From Pedobacter sp. ISL-64 (GTDB taxonomy: Bacteria; Bacteroidota; Bacteroidia; Sphingobacteriales; Sphingobacteriaceae), in NCBI RefSeq assembly GCF_018613605.1, contig NZ_JAGGPU010000001.1:1-64000 (forward strand): a stretch of DNA of 64,000 bases. Reading direction: 5' to 3'. The translations under genes and the position numbers were made by a program. The notes beneath the pieces are model-generated. The model ran no database searches, was not told the origin of the DNA, and worked only from the letters and a program-made list of their open reading frames with translations. Below are positions 7,834 to 15,730 of this stretch, piece after piece (within the stretch, counting starts at the first letter, position 1; each line of letters begins with the position of its first letter).

Positions 7834-7864
7834 ATCCGCTGTTCTGGTTTTCAGAATAGCGGAT
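7834..7864 (+). promoter_or_regulatory. Stem-loop between peptide precursor and exporter genes
   Basis: 13-bp stem ATCCGCTGTTCTG pairing with CAGAATAGCGGAT (one G-U pair) around a GTTTT loop, 12 bases after the precursor stop codon. It lacks a following T-run, so it is more likely a partial terminator or an mRNA 3'-end stabiliser than a full terminator. It would give more precursor than transporter mRNA. Confidence 0.6.
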
Positions 7865-7883
7865 GCTTTACGATTTCAACACT

Positions 7884-9044
7884 ATGGCGTTAACCAGCTA
7901 CTCTACAGAAAGAATTTCAAATACCGCTCTCGTTTACCGTTCTCAAATTAGTAAATCAAGTCAGTTAATTTATGTCGTTGCCGTGGCAGCCATTTTAATT
8001 GTTTTGATTGCCCTTCCATTTGTTAAAATACCCATTAGTATAAATGGGACAGGCGTTTTACAATCGACCATCGAAAAAACAGAACTTATTGTACCGGTTA
8101 ATGGCCGGTTAATACAGTACAAACTTTCGGATAATAAAAGACTTAAGCAAGGCGATACGCTCTTAGCCATTGATGCGGGTTTACCCAAACAGCAGGACGC
8201 CTTGGTTGAAACCCGCAAAAACCAGATCACCCATTTTTTACAAGACATTAGCACGCTGTTATCATTTAACGGTGGGTCATCAAATTTGCAAAGCGGTCAA
8301 TATGTAGCTTCTTGGCAACAATATGTGCAGGAGTCAAAAAATGCTGGTATTGCAAAAAGACAGGCCGCGAGCAACTTTGCGCGCTATAGTAAGCTCTATC
8401 AGAATAAAGTACTTACGCAATCTGAATACGAAAAATACAAATACGAACTAGAGCAGGCCGAATCGGTTTACTTAATGGTGCGTACCAAATATAAAACCCA
8501 ATGGCAAACTGAAGCCAATGGTTACCGGAATGAGCTGCGCCAACTTTCGGGCCAGCAGGCAGAGCTTAATGAGCAGAAAAAACAATACGTATTACGTGCG
8601 CCGATAGATGGTTCAGTTCAGAACTTAGTCGGTTTGCAGAATGGCGCATACGTATTTGCCAACCAAAAAGTAGGAGAGGTTTCGCCCGATGCGGGTTTAG
8701 CTGCCTACTGTTATATCAATCCTTCAGATATTGGCCTGATTAGAAAAGGCCAAGAAGTGCATTTTCAGATCAATGCCTATAATTATAACCAGTGGGGCTT
8801 GGCAGTAGGTAAAGTGATCGATATTTCGGACGATATTGTGATCTTAAATGGTAACCAGCCTGCTTTTAAGGTAAAGTGTTTAATGGACAAAAATTTTTTG
8901 ATGCTCAAAAACGGTTACAAAGGATACCTCAAAAAAGGAATGAATTTTACGGCTCGTTTTAAAGTAACCGACCGTAGTTTATATCAATTACTTTATGATA
9001 AGGTAGATGATTGGGTTAATCCGAATTTAATCCAAAAAACATAG
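7884..9044 (+). CDS. HlyD family secretion adaptor (membrane fusion protein)
   Basis: 386 aa. It has a cytoplasmic N-terminus, one membrane helix at about 28-50, a barrel-lipoyl half (VPVNGRLIQYKLSDNKRL), a long coiled-coil hairpin at about 105-235, the second lipoyl half (APIDGSVQNLVGLQNGAYV) and C-terminal beta domains. This is the periplasmic adaptor that joins an ABC exporter to an outer-membrane channel. An ATG at 7863 is in frame but lies within the right arm of the stem-loop, so 7884 is preferred. The stop is followed after 5 bases by the ABC exporter, so the two are co-translated. No TolC-type gene is nearby. Confidence 0.9.
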   Translation: MALTSYSTERISNTALVYRSQISKSSQLIYVVAVAAILIVLIALPFVKIPISINGTGVLQSTIEKTELIVPVNGRLIQYKLSDNKRLKQGDTLLAIDAGLPKQQDALVETRKNQITHFLQDISTLLSFNGGSSNLQSGQYVASWQQYVQESKNAGIAKRQAASNFARYSKLYQNKVLTQSEYEKYKYELEQAESVYLMVRTKYKTQWQTEANGYRNELRQLSGQQAELNEQKKQYVLRAPIDGSVQNLVGLQNGAYVFANQKVGEVSPDAGLAAYCYINPSDIGLIRKGQEVHFQINAYNYNQWGLAVGKVIDISDDIVILNGNQPAFKVKCLMDKNFLMLKNGYKGYLKKGMNFTARFKVTDRSLYQLLYDKVDDWVNPNLIQKT

Positions 9045-9049
9045 AAGCA

Positions 9050-11161
9050 ATGAGTACAAAAGTTAAGCAACGAGATATAACAGATTGTGGTGCGGCTTGT
9101 CTGGCTTCAATTGCTGCTCATTATAAATTGGATTTGGCTGTTGCCCGCATCAGGCAGCTTGCCGGAACCGATAAAAAAGGTACAACCGTTTTAGGACTTG
9201 TTGAAGCGGCCCAAAAATTAGGATTTGAAGCGAAAGGTGTAAAGGCACCTTTTGACAGTTTATTTAAAATACCTACGCCCGCTATAGCACATATCATTGT
9301 GAATGATATCCTTCAGCATTATGTAGTGATTTACAAAGTAAACAGTAAGTTTATAGAGGTGATGGACCCTATAGATGGGAAAGTGCACCGTAAAACGCAC
9401 GATGAATTCAAAAAGGAATGGACTGGTGCTTTAGTCTTATTGTTGCCATCAGAAGACTTTCAGATCGGCAATGAAAAAAAATCAATCCAGGGTAGATTTT
9501 GGAGTTTGATTAAACCGCATAAAGGCATTCTGACGCAAGTTTTATTTGGTGCTATTGTTTATACTGTACTGGGTTTATCCACCTCTATTTTTGTTCAGAA
9601 ATTAGTCGATTTTGTACTGGTAGATGGTAACCATAACCTGCTAAACCTCATGAGCATAGCCATGATGGTTATTCTGCTGGTACAGCTGTTTATTGGCTCG
9701 GCAAAAACAATTTTTACCTTAAAAACAGGCCAGTTAATCGATTCGCAGCTTATTTTAGGCTACTACAAACACCTGCTCCGTTTGCCACAGCAGTTTTTTG
9801 ATACCATGCGGGTGGGCGAAATTATTTCGAGGATTAATGATGCGGTAAAAATCAGAACATTTTTAAATGATGTATGCGTAAATTTTGTAGTCAACATTTT
9901 TATTGTTTTCTTCTCGTTCATCATGATGTTTACCTACTATTGGAAATTGGCACTCATCACGCTTACCGTTATCCCGTTATACCTAATAATCTATGTAATT
10001 ACCGATAAATTTAACAAACGTACGCAACGGAGGTTAATGGAAGATGCTGCCGAGCTCGAATCGCAATTGGTAGAGAGCTTAAACGCTGTAGGTACCATTA
10101 AACGTTTCGGCTTGGAAGATCATGCCAACGATAAAACCGAAACCCGTTTTATTAAGTTGCTCCAGGCAGGCTTTAAATCGAATATAAATGCCGTTGTATC
10201 GGGTACTTCTACCGAGTTTATTTCGCGCATGATTACCATTGTATTGCTTTGGGTGGGTGCAGGTTATGTATTAAGCAATTCGATTACCCCTGGAGAACTA
10301 TTGTCGTTTTATACCTTGATCGGTTATTTTACAGGACCAGTATCTTCTTTAATCGGGATGAATAAAACCGTACAGGATGCGGTAATTGCGGCCGACAGGT
10401 TATTCGAAATTATGGATCTGGAACGCGAAAGTGATGAGAACCAGATTGAACTGAGTACCGATAAAATTGGGGATATTCATTTCGAAAATGTTTCTTTCCG
10501 CTATGGGGCAAGGCTACCCGTTTTCGAAAACCTGAATTTAACCATTCCACAAGGTAAATTTACAGCCATTGTTGGCGAGAGTGGATCAGGAAAATCAACG
10601 TTAATGTCTATCCTGCAGAATATTTATCCGATACAGGCGGGCAATGTGCGCATCGGTAAATATGATCTGAAATACATTACCAATTCGTCGCTTCGTAGAA
10701 TGGTATCGGTAGTGCCTCAACAGATTGATTTATTTGCCGGTAATGTAATCGACAATATTGCCATTGGCGAAGAAGAACCCGATATGCAAAGGATTATTGA
10801 TATTGCCACTAAGCTGGGTTTAATTGGTTTTATTGAGGCTTTACCTAAGGGCTTTCAGACTTATTTGGGCGAAAACGGTACATCTTTATCAGGCGGACAA
10901 AGGCAGCGCATTGCCATTGCAAGGGCTTTATACCGCAATCCGGAAATTCTGATTTTAGACGAGGCCACCTCATCGCTAGATTCGGTTTCTGAGCAACATG
11001 TACAACGCATGATCGAGCTTCTAAAAGCCGAACAGAAAACCGTAATTGTAATTACGCACCGATCGAGCACGTTGAACAATGCTGATAAAATTATTGTATT
11101 GGATAAAGGTTTAGTAGTAGAGCAAGGCAGTCATCAGGAACTGAAATACCATTTGGCCTAA
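9050..11161 (+). CDS. Peptidase-containing ABC exporter (C39, PCAT type)
   Basis: 703 aa. The N-terminal C39 peptidase (1-135) has a complete catalytic set: oxyanion Gln7, nucleophile Cys13 in TDCGAAC, His90 and Asp106. A six-helix ABC membrane domain spans about 155-440. The nucleotide-binding domain has Walker A GESGSGKS (509-516), signature LSGGQ (613-617), Walker B ILILDE (633-638) and the H-loop His670. Such exporters cut substrates after a double glycine and export the mature peptide. All parts look functional. It closes an operon of precursor, adaptor and exporter, so the 68-aa peptide is the obvious substrate. Confidence 0.95.
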   Translation: MSTKVKQRDITDCGAACLASIAAHYKLDLAVARIRQLAGTDKKGTTVLGLVEAAQKLGFEAKGVKAPFDSLFKIPTPAIAHIIVNDILQHYVVIYKVNSKFIEVMDPIDGKVHRKTHDEFKKEWTGALVLLLPSEDFQIGNEKKSIQGRFWSLIKPHKGILTQVLFGAIVYTVLGLSTSIFVQKLVDFVLVDGNHNLLNLMSIAMMVILLVQLFIGSAKTIFTLKTGQLIDSQLILGYYKHLLRLPQQFFDTMRVGEIISRINDAVKIRTFLNDVCVNFVVNIFIVFFSFIMMFTYYWKLALITLTVIPLYLIIYVITDKFNKRTQRRLMEDAAELESQLVESLNAVGTIKRFGLEDHANDKTETRFIKLLQAGFKSNINAVVSGTSTEFISRMITIVLLWVGAGYVLSNSITPGELLSFYTLIGYFTGPVSSLIGMNKTVQDAVIAADRLFEIMDLERESDENQIELSTDKIGDIHFENVSFRYGARLPVFENLNLTIPQGKFTAIVGESGSGKSTLMSILQNIYPIQAGNVRIGKYDLKYITNSSLRRMVSVVPQQIDLFAGNVIDNIAIGEEEPDMQRIIDIATKLGLIGFIEALPKGFQTYLGENGTSLSGGQRQRIAIARALYRNPEILILDEATSSLDSVSEQHVQRMIELLKAEQKTVIVITHRSSTLNNADKIIVLDKGLVVEQGSHQELKYHLA

Positions 11162-11227
11162 ACTTACTTAGGAGGCAAGTGCAGGGAAAACTTCGTAAGT
11201 CTAGCGTAGGAAAAAATATTTTGTATT

Positions 11228-11525
11228 GTTTTTTGAAAAGCAGGTTCAGTAGTGTATCGGCTTATTCAGTCCTGCTCCCGCTTCTGCTCCGATGAAAAAT
11301 CGGGAGCAGAAGCGGGAGCAGGTTTAAATACATTAGCTTTTGCTCCTATTATCGGAAAACCGCAAAGTTCCAGCAGATTTATTTCTTGAGAAGATTTCTC
11401 CCCCCAAGAACCACCTGCCCAAGTTAACTAAACCCGACAGGAGCGAACACCGAACGCAGTGAGGTAAAGCGGATGGCGGGGCTTTCGGAACCGATGTGCG
11501 CAGAACCCTGCTTTTCAAAAAAAAC
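11228..11525. repeat. MITE-like element with terminal inverted repeats
   Basis: This fills most of the 485-base gap between the ABC exporter and metK. About 20-base imperfect inverted ends (TTTTTTGAAAAGCAGG-TTC at 11229-11247 and its complement at 11503-11525) enclose about 255 bases with no gene. The right-hand end and about 80 inner bases recur, in inverse orientation, at 24644-24760. The inner TCGGGTTTAGTTAACTTGGG segment (minus strand) also resembles parts of the elements near 51 kb. It looks like a non-autonomous mobile repeat; no target duplication was confirmed. Confidence 0.55.
11271..11322. other. Strong GC-rich hairpin within the repeat
   Basis: 20-bp perfect stem (CCTGCTCCCGCTTCTGCTCC at 11271-11290 with its complement at 11303-11322) and a 12-base loop that can close three more pairs. 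No T-run follows. It lies 109 bases past the exporter stop and could stabilise or punctuate the 3' end of the peptide-export mRNA. Confidence 0.6.
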
Positions 11526-11588
11526 GCTTGGATACTTACGAATTCTGCCATTGCCGTTAGCCCTGTCGACTTCATAAGTCTAAAACAA

Positions 11589-11626
11589 GAAAAGGCGTTT
11601 TGCAACATTGCAAAAACGCCTTTTTC
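11589..11626 (-). terminator. Rho-independent terminator of metK
   Basis: AAAAGGCGTTTTGCAA pairs with TTGCAAAAACGCCTTTT with a one-base bulge and has A/T tracts on both sides, so it can work in either direction. It lies 20 bases past the metK stop codon. Confidence 0.8.
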
Positions 11627-11645
11627 TATAAATTTATTAGAAGAA

Positions 11646-12896
11646 TTAAATGCCGAAAGCAGTTTTAACCTGATCTACGTAATCTAATTTCTCCCAGGTA
11701 AACAAATCAACAGTAACTGTTTTTTCGTCACCGTTTGGTGTTCTGAAAGTTTTGGTAACCGTTTCTGGCGTACGGCCCATGTGCCCATAAGCAGCCGTTT
11801 CGCTATAAATTGGGTTTCTTAATTTCAAACGTTGCTCAATAAAGTAAGGACGCATATCGAAAATCGATTCTACAATTTTAGCAATTTCGCCATCCGTTTT
11901 ACCCACCTTGCCAGTACCGTAAGTATTGATGTAAATACCCATTGGTTTTGCAACACCGATAGCATATGATACCTGAACCAAAATTTCGTCAGCCACGCCA
12001 GCAGCCACTAAGTTTTTAGCGATATGGCGTGTAGCGTAAGCCGCACTTCTATCTACTTTACTTGGATCTTTACCCGAAAAAGCACCACCGCCATGTGCAC
12101 CTTTACCACCGTAAGTATCAACAATAATTTTTCTTCCGGTTAAACCAGTATCGCCGTGAGGGCCACCAATTACAAATTTACCGGTTGGATTAATGTGGTA
12201 TTCAATTTTATCGTTAAACAAATGTGCGTATGCAGGATTACTTTTGATAATTCTTGGGATCAGGATATTCACTAAATCAGTTTTGATTTTAGCCAGCATT
12301 GTTGCTTCTTCATCAAAATCATCGTGTTGTGTAGAAATTACAATCGCATCGATACGTATTGGTTTATTGTTATCGTCGTACTCTAAAGTAACCTGGCTTT
12401 TTGCATCTGGGCGTAAATAAGTGATTTCGTTATTTTCGCGGCGCAGAACAGCAAGTTCCTGTAATAATTTATGAGAAAGGTTTAATGCCAAAGGCATATA
12501 ATCTTCCGTTTCGTTGGTGGCGTAACCGAACATCATACCCTGATCGCCAGCACCCTGTTCTTCTTTGTTGCTTCTATCTACACCTTGGTTAATATCTTGA
12601 GATTGCTCGTGTATTGCCGATAAAATTCCGCAAGAGTTGGCCTCAAACATATATTCACTTTTGGTATAGCCAATTTTCTTGATTACATCGCGGGCAATCT
12701 GTTGTACATCTAAATATGTTTTAGATTTTACCTCACCAGCCAAAATAACCTGACCAGTAGTTACCAAAGTTTCGCAAGCAACCTTTGATTCTGGATCGAA
12801 TGCTAAAAAGTTATCAATTAATGCATCCGAAATTTGATCGGCGATTTTATCTGGGTGGCCTTCAGAAACAGATTCTGATGTAAATAAATATGACAT
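11646..12896 (-). CDS. metK: S-adenosylmethionine synthase
   Basis: 416 aa, the bacterial family length. The N-terminus [20 protein letters not shown] carries the ATP-binding His/Asp residues. [12 protein letters not shown] and the glycine-rich loop [19 protein letters not shown] are the two family signatures. The enzyme makes S-adenosylmethionine from ATP and methionine in the cytosol. It is monocistronic, with its own terminator and a structured upstream region (12996-13046). All key segments are intact. Confidence 0.97.
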   Translation of the reverse strand: MSYLFTSESVSEGHPDKIADQISDALIDNFLAFDPESKVACETLVTTGQVILAGEVKSKTYLDVQQIARDVIKKIGYTKSEYMFEANSCGILSAIHEQSQDINQGVDRSNKEEQGAGDQGMMFGYATNETEDYMPLALNLSHKLLQELAVLRRENNEITYLRPDAKSQVTLEYDDNNKPIRIDAIVISTQHDDFDEEATMLAKIKTDLVNILIPRIIKSNPAYAHLFNDKIEYHINPTGKFVIGGPHGDTGLTGRKIIVDTYGGKGAHGGGAFSGKDPSKVDRSAAYATRHIAKNLVAAGVADEILVQVSYAIGVAKPMGIYINTYGTGKVGKTDGEIAKIVESIFDMRPYFIEQRLKLRNPIYSETAAYGHMGRTPETVTKTFRTPNGDEKTVTVDLFTWEKLDYVDQVKTAFGI

Positions 12897-12995
12897 TTAT
12901 TAAATAAATTAATGGTAAATAAACAAATTAATAGTTGCCAAACCCCTTGGAAACAGGTGTTTAAATGATTGAAAGGAGGCATTAGCAATTTTTTT

Positions 12996-13046
12996 AAGTG
13001 GTTGCAATCCGGTCCCGAGGTGTCGGGATAGCAAATCAATCCACTT
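12996..13046. promoter_or_regulatory. Structured segment upstream of metK
   Basis: Inner perfect hairpin TCCCGA-GGTG-TCGGGA (13013-13028) enclosed by an outer AAGTGG/CCACTT stem (12996-13001 with 13041-13046). On the plus strand it is followed by TTTTTT. It may be a dispersed stem-loop repeat or part of the metK leader. A SAM-sensing role is attractive but cannot be shown by eye. Confidence 0.35.
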
Positions 13047-13121
13047 TTTTACTGCTGCAAAATTAGCATATTTTCTTTATTTCAAAAATTATAGATTATT
13101 TTGTGCACTCATTCTTACACT

Positions 13122-14003
13122 TTGCACACAAAGATCAATATCCTCTTTATTATAAACCCTATCTCTGGTGGGCGAGGGAAATTACGCATCCCTGATTTTA
13201 TTGATCAATACCTGGATAAGGAAAAGTTTAGTCCGAACTTTGTTTTTAGTGAATATGTTGGTCATGCCGGCGAATTGGCAGACGAGGCTGCGACTAAAAA
13301 TTTTGATGTAATTGTTGCTGCGGGTGGCGATGGCACCATTAACGAGGTGGCCAGTAAAGTGTTAAAACACAAAAAGATTTTGGGGATTTTACCGCTTGGA
13401 TCGGGAAACGGCCTTGCCCGGTTTTTAAGAATATCGAAAAATTTAAGGTATGCACTTTCCCTGATCAATAATTTTAGGGTTGATGAGATTGATACTGCCG
13501 AGTTTAACAACAAATGTTTTTTTAATCTGGCCGGTATGGGATTCGATGCCCATTTGAGCGCTGTTTTTTCGAAAGATAAAAAACGCGGTCTGTCAGGTTA
13601 TGTAAAGCTGGGTTTTAAGGAGGTTTTTAACTATAAAGCCCAAACTTATCTCATTAATATTGATGGCGTTCAATATACCAAAAAAGCTTTTGCCATTAGC
13701 ATTGCCAATTCATCGCAGTACGGCAACGATGTTTATATCGCACCTAATGCTTCGGTAAAAGATGGCTTGCTTGATGTTTGCATTATTAAACCTTTTCCGA
13801 TAATAAAATTGCCATTATTGGGTTATGTAATGTTAAGAGGGAAGGCCGAAACATCAGATATGATTGAAATTATTAAAGGCAAAAACATTAAAATTACCAG
13901 AGAAAAAGCTGGTGCAGTGCATGTAGATGGCGAGCCCTTACAAATGGGGACAGAGATACACGCGGTAGTAAATCCACTTTCGCTCAAAGTAATTGTACCT
14001 TGA
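13122..14003 (+). CDS. Diacylglycerol kinase-family lipid kinase (YegS/BmrU-like)
   Basis: About 293 aa. The N-terminal strand ILFIINPISGG is followed by the nucleotide-binding GGDGTINEVASKVL motif at about 70 and LGILPLGSGNGLARFL at about 92. This is the lipid kinase/sphingosine kinase-like catalytic domain, and a C-terminal beta domain follows. The protein phosphorylates a lipid at the membrane face; the lipid is not known. No ATG lies near the expected start. TTG at 13122 gives the usual short lead-in; another TTG at 13101 is inside a near-consensus promoter box and is less likely. Confidence 0.85.
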   Translation: MHTKINILFIINPISGGRGKLRIPDFIDQYLDKEKFSPNFVFSEYVGHAGELADEAATKNFDVIVAAGGDGTINEVASKVLKHKKILGILPLGSGNGLARFLRISKNLRYALSLINNFRVDEIDTAEFNNKCFFNLAGMGFDAHLSAVFSKDKKRGLSGYVKLGFKEVFNYKAQTYLINIDGVQYTKKAFAISIANSSQYGNDVYIAPNASVKDGLLDVCIIKPFPIIKLPLLGYVMLRGKAETSDMIEIIKGKNIKITREKAGAVHVDGEPLQMGTEIHAVVNPLSLKVIVP

Positions 14004-14152
14004 GTGTGGCGCTAAGCGTTACGCGGTTGGTGTTGTTCCTGATCAAATAGATTGCTTCGCAAGCTCAAGTCTGGCGCCGCAACGAATTGTTAGGCCATGC
14101 ACCCCAAACTAATGAACAAATGGTCAGTGAACCAATGAACCTTTTATAAAAC

Positions 14153-14503
14153 ATGAAACCAAAGAAAAATAGTTTAAGTGATCTTGGCGGAATTATGTAT
14201 TCTACCAATCCAGAATTCGAATACGAAGAAGAAGTTGATGATACTGTTACTTCGCAAAACAATCATCAGGATTTAAGGGTAATGCTCGATAAAAAGAACC
14301 GTGGTGGCAAGGCGGTAACCTTAATTACTGGTTTTAGAGGGCGTACCGAAGATTTAGAAGTATTGGGCAAAATGCTTAAAACCAAATGTGGTGTAGGTGG
14401 CTCAGTTAAAGATGGCGAAATCATGATCCAGGGCGATGTGCGCGATAAAGTAATGGGCATTCTTCAGAAAGATGGCTATAAAGTAAAAAAAGCTGGGGGG
14501 TAA
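14153..14503 (+). CDS. SUI1/eIF1-family translation factor (YciH-like)
   Basis: 116 aa. The C-terminal 75 residues are a SUI1 domain: a basic RGGKAVTLITGF strand, the LGKMLKTKCGVGGSVKDGEI core, and a final IMIQGDVRDKVMGILQKDGYKVK helix-strand. The N-terminal 40 residues are acidic and probably disordered. Bacterial SUI1 proteins resemble eukaryotic eIF1 and bind the small ribosomal subunit; their role in bacteria is only partly understood. It is monocistronic and intact. Confidence 0.92.
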   Translation: MKPKKNSLSDLGGIMYSTNPEFEYEEEVDDTVTSQNNHQDLRVMLDKKNRGGKAVTLITGFRGRTEDLEVLGKMLKTKCGVGGSVKDGEIMIQGDVRDKVMGILQKDGYKVKKAGG

Positions 14504-14537
14504 TATTAACGTGATTAAATTATAGTTAAATTTAAAG

Positions 14538-14567
14538 AGGTGTCATCCTGAGCGTAGTCGAAGGATC
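14538..14567. repeat. REP-like half-element (GTCATCCTGAGC type)
   Basis: The sequence GTGTCATCCTGAGCGTAGTC followed by GAAGGATC is nearly the same as the left half of the palindrome at 19531-19602. Only one half is present here. Confidence 0.5.
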
Positions 14568-14670
14568 TTTTTTTAATTCTCCCGGTATAATGGGCTTCAA
14601 CTATGACAGCGCTCGTAAAATACTAAAAGTCTACCCATCAATCCTCATCGCAAACCGACTTATTCTCAAT

Positions 14671-14729
14671 GTTGATTTTTAAATGGATAACGCGTCATTA
14701 CTTTCGTTGAACCATTTAAATCAATCAAC
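14671..14729. promoter_or_regulatory. Imperfect inverted repeat ahead of the small membrane/LytTR pair
   Basis: GTTGATTTTTAAATGG (14671-14686) is complementary, with a two-base gap, to CCATTTAAATCAATCAAC (14712-14729), ending at the ATG of 14730. TACTTTCG at 14699-14706 in the loop is a one-mismatch -7 box. It may be an autoregulatory site, or a leader hairpin that hides the start codon. Confidence 0.4.
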
Positions 14730-14930
14730 ATGAAACAATTATTATTTTTATTCTTTTTTATCATTGCTTTTGGCTTACAAGTTGCGCACGCAGAATTTTT
14801 GAATCTTGGTGCAGCAGAGATAATAATGCTTTTGGTCGTGGGCTTTTTTGCTGTGACCTTCGTTATAGGTTTTATTTTTTTATGTTTATACTTAATTAGA
14901 CGTGTTAAGCCAGCTAAAAATGAAAAATAA
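14730..14930 (+). CDS. Small membrane protein, truncated paralogue of the downstream LytTR regulator
   Basis: 66 aa. It consists of a signal-like first hydrophobic segment (3-20), a short AEFLNLGAAEIIML stretch, a second long helix (27-57) and a basic tail (RRVKPAKNEK). It aligns end to end with the first 66 or so residues of the next protein (AEFLNLGAAEIIML here, ADFLNMGSAEVIML there) but lacks the DNA-binding domain. Its stop codon overlaps the next gene's ATG region by 11 bases, so the two are translationally coupled. It may pair with or antagonise the membrane part of the regulator; this is an inference. Confidence 0.8.
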   Translation: MKQLLFLFFFIIAFGLQVAHAEFLNLGAAEIIMLLVVGFFAVTFVIGFIFLCLYLIRRVKPAKNEK

Positions 14931-15540
14931 GATAATCTTTGGGTTGGTTTTTATCCTCGCCTATGGTATTCATATTGCCTATGCCGACTTTTTAAATATG
15001 GGTAGCGCGGAAGTAATTATGCTCTTCGTAGCAGGCCTTGTCTTTTTCGGATTTTTTGGTGGCATTTTTATGCTGATCTACTTTTTGATTAAAAAAAACC
15101 GTAATACGTCATCAAACGCTGCCCCAAATACCGTAGCCATAAACTTTGCACCTCCGCTTGCTTATCAAAATCCTACAATTGAAGAAAGAATCGACAAAAA
15201 GGATACCGTTAAAGGAGTTACCAGGATAGCGTTACCTCAACAGAGTGAAATTAGATATGTTGGTATCGAAGAAATCATCAGGTGCGAAGCGGATAACAAT
15301 TACACCAACTTCTTTTTTAGCGACGGTGATCAGCTTTTGATTTCAAAATCATTAAAAGAATATTCCGATCTGCTCAAACCCCATGATTTTGTGCGGGCAC
15401 ATCAAAGCCATTTGGTTAACCCAAAATTTGTAAAAAGCTGGCTTAAGGAAGACGGTGGAACGCTTTTAATGGATAGTGGTGATAAAATTCCGGTATCGAA
15501 ACCAAATCGGGAATTGGTGAAAGAGGTGTTAGGGAAGTAG
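14920..15540 (+). CDS. Membrane-anchored LytTR-domain transcriptional regulator
   Basis: 206 aa from the ATG at 14920. Two hydrophobic segments (about 3-20 and 28-56) precede a 50-residue linker and a C-terminal LytTR DNA-binding domain (about 106-204) with the family landmarks IEEIIRCEADNNYTNFFF, FVRAHQSHLVNP and IPVSKPNRELV. There is no receiver domain, so DNA binding is probably controlled directly by the membrane part. The start is 11 bases before the end of the paralogous small membrane gene. Targets are unknown; autoregulation through the inverted repeat at 14671-14729 is possible. Confidence 0.88.
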   Translation: MKNKIIFGLVFILAYGIHIAYADFLNMGSAEVIMLFVAGLVFFGFFGGIFMLIYFLIKKNRNTSSNAAPNTVAINFAPPLAYQNPTIEERIDKKDTVKGVTRIALPQQSEIRYVGIEEIIRCEADNNYTNFFFSDGDQLLISKSLKEYSDLLKPHDFVRAHQSHLVNPKFVKSWLKEDGGTLLMDSGDKIPVSKPNRELVKEVLGK

Positions 15541-15558
15541 TTTTGTCGCATCATTATA

Positions 15559-15660
15559 AACCACCAAGACACAAAGAGCACCAAGACAAATGATTGGCTT
15601 TCGAGAGACTTGTTTATTCTAAATAAAAACTTCTTCGTGTCCTTGGTGTCTTTGTGGTTC
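15559..15660. repeat. Dispersed inverted repeat (AACCACCAAGACAC type)
   Basis: Imperfect inverted repeat with AACCACCAAGACACAAAGA on the left and GTCCTTGGTGTCTTTGTGGTT on the right. Short CAAAGA/TCTTTG arms of this sort recur at 17138-17230. Confidence 0.55.
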
Positions 15661-15717
15661 ACCAACGTCTCTTGCCTTCTTTTAAAAACTCTGTGGTTAA
15701 TAAACATTACATTTTTG

Positions 15718-15725
15718 TACTTTTG
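15718..15725 (+). promoter_or_regulatory. -7 box of hisS, five bases before the ATG
   Basis: TACTTTTG matches TAnnTTTG exactly and ends five bases before the hisS ATG. Transcription would start at or next to the start codon, so the message is probably leaderless. Confidence 0.55.
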
Positions 15726-15730
15726 CGGCT

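Noticed and set aside
7834..7864. Full rho-independent terminator after the peptide gene
   Set aside because: No T-run follows the stem, and the HlyD gene starts 20 bases on; an attenuator or stabiliser is more likely.
11333..11687. Two short frames (91 and 63 aa) in the gap before metK
   Set aside because: They run through the inverted-repeat element and the metK terminator and have no recognisable protein character.
12897..13100. SAM riboswitch upstream of metK
   Set aside because: A GCAACC and a TTGCTAA-like word are present, but the usual SAM-I stems P1-P3 cannot be drawn and the hairpin looks like a dispersed repeat. Left as an unproven leader structure.
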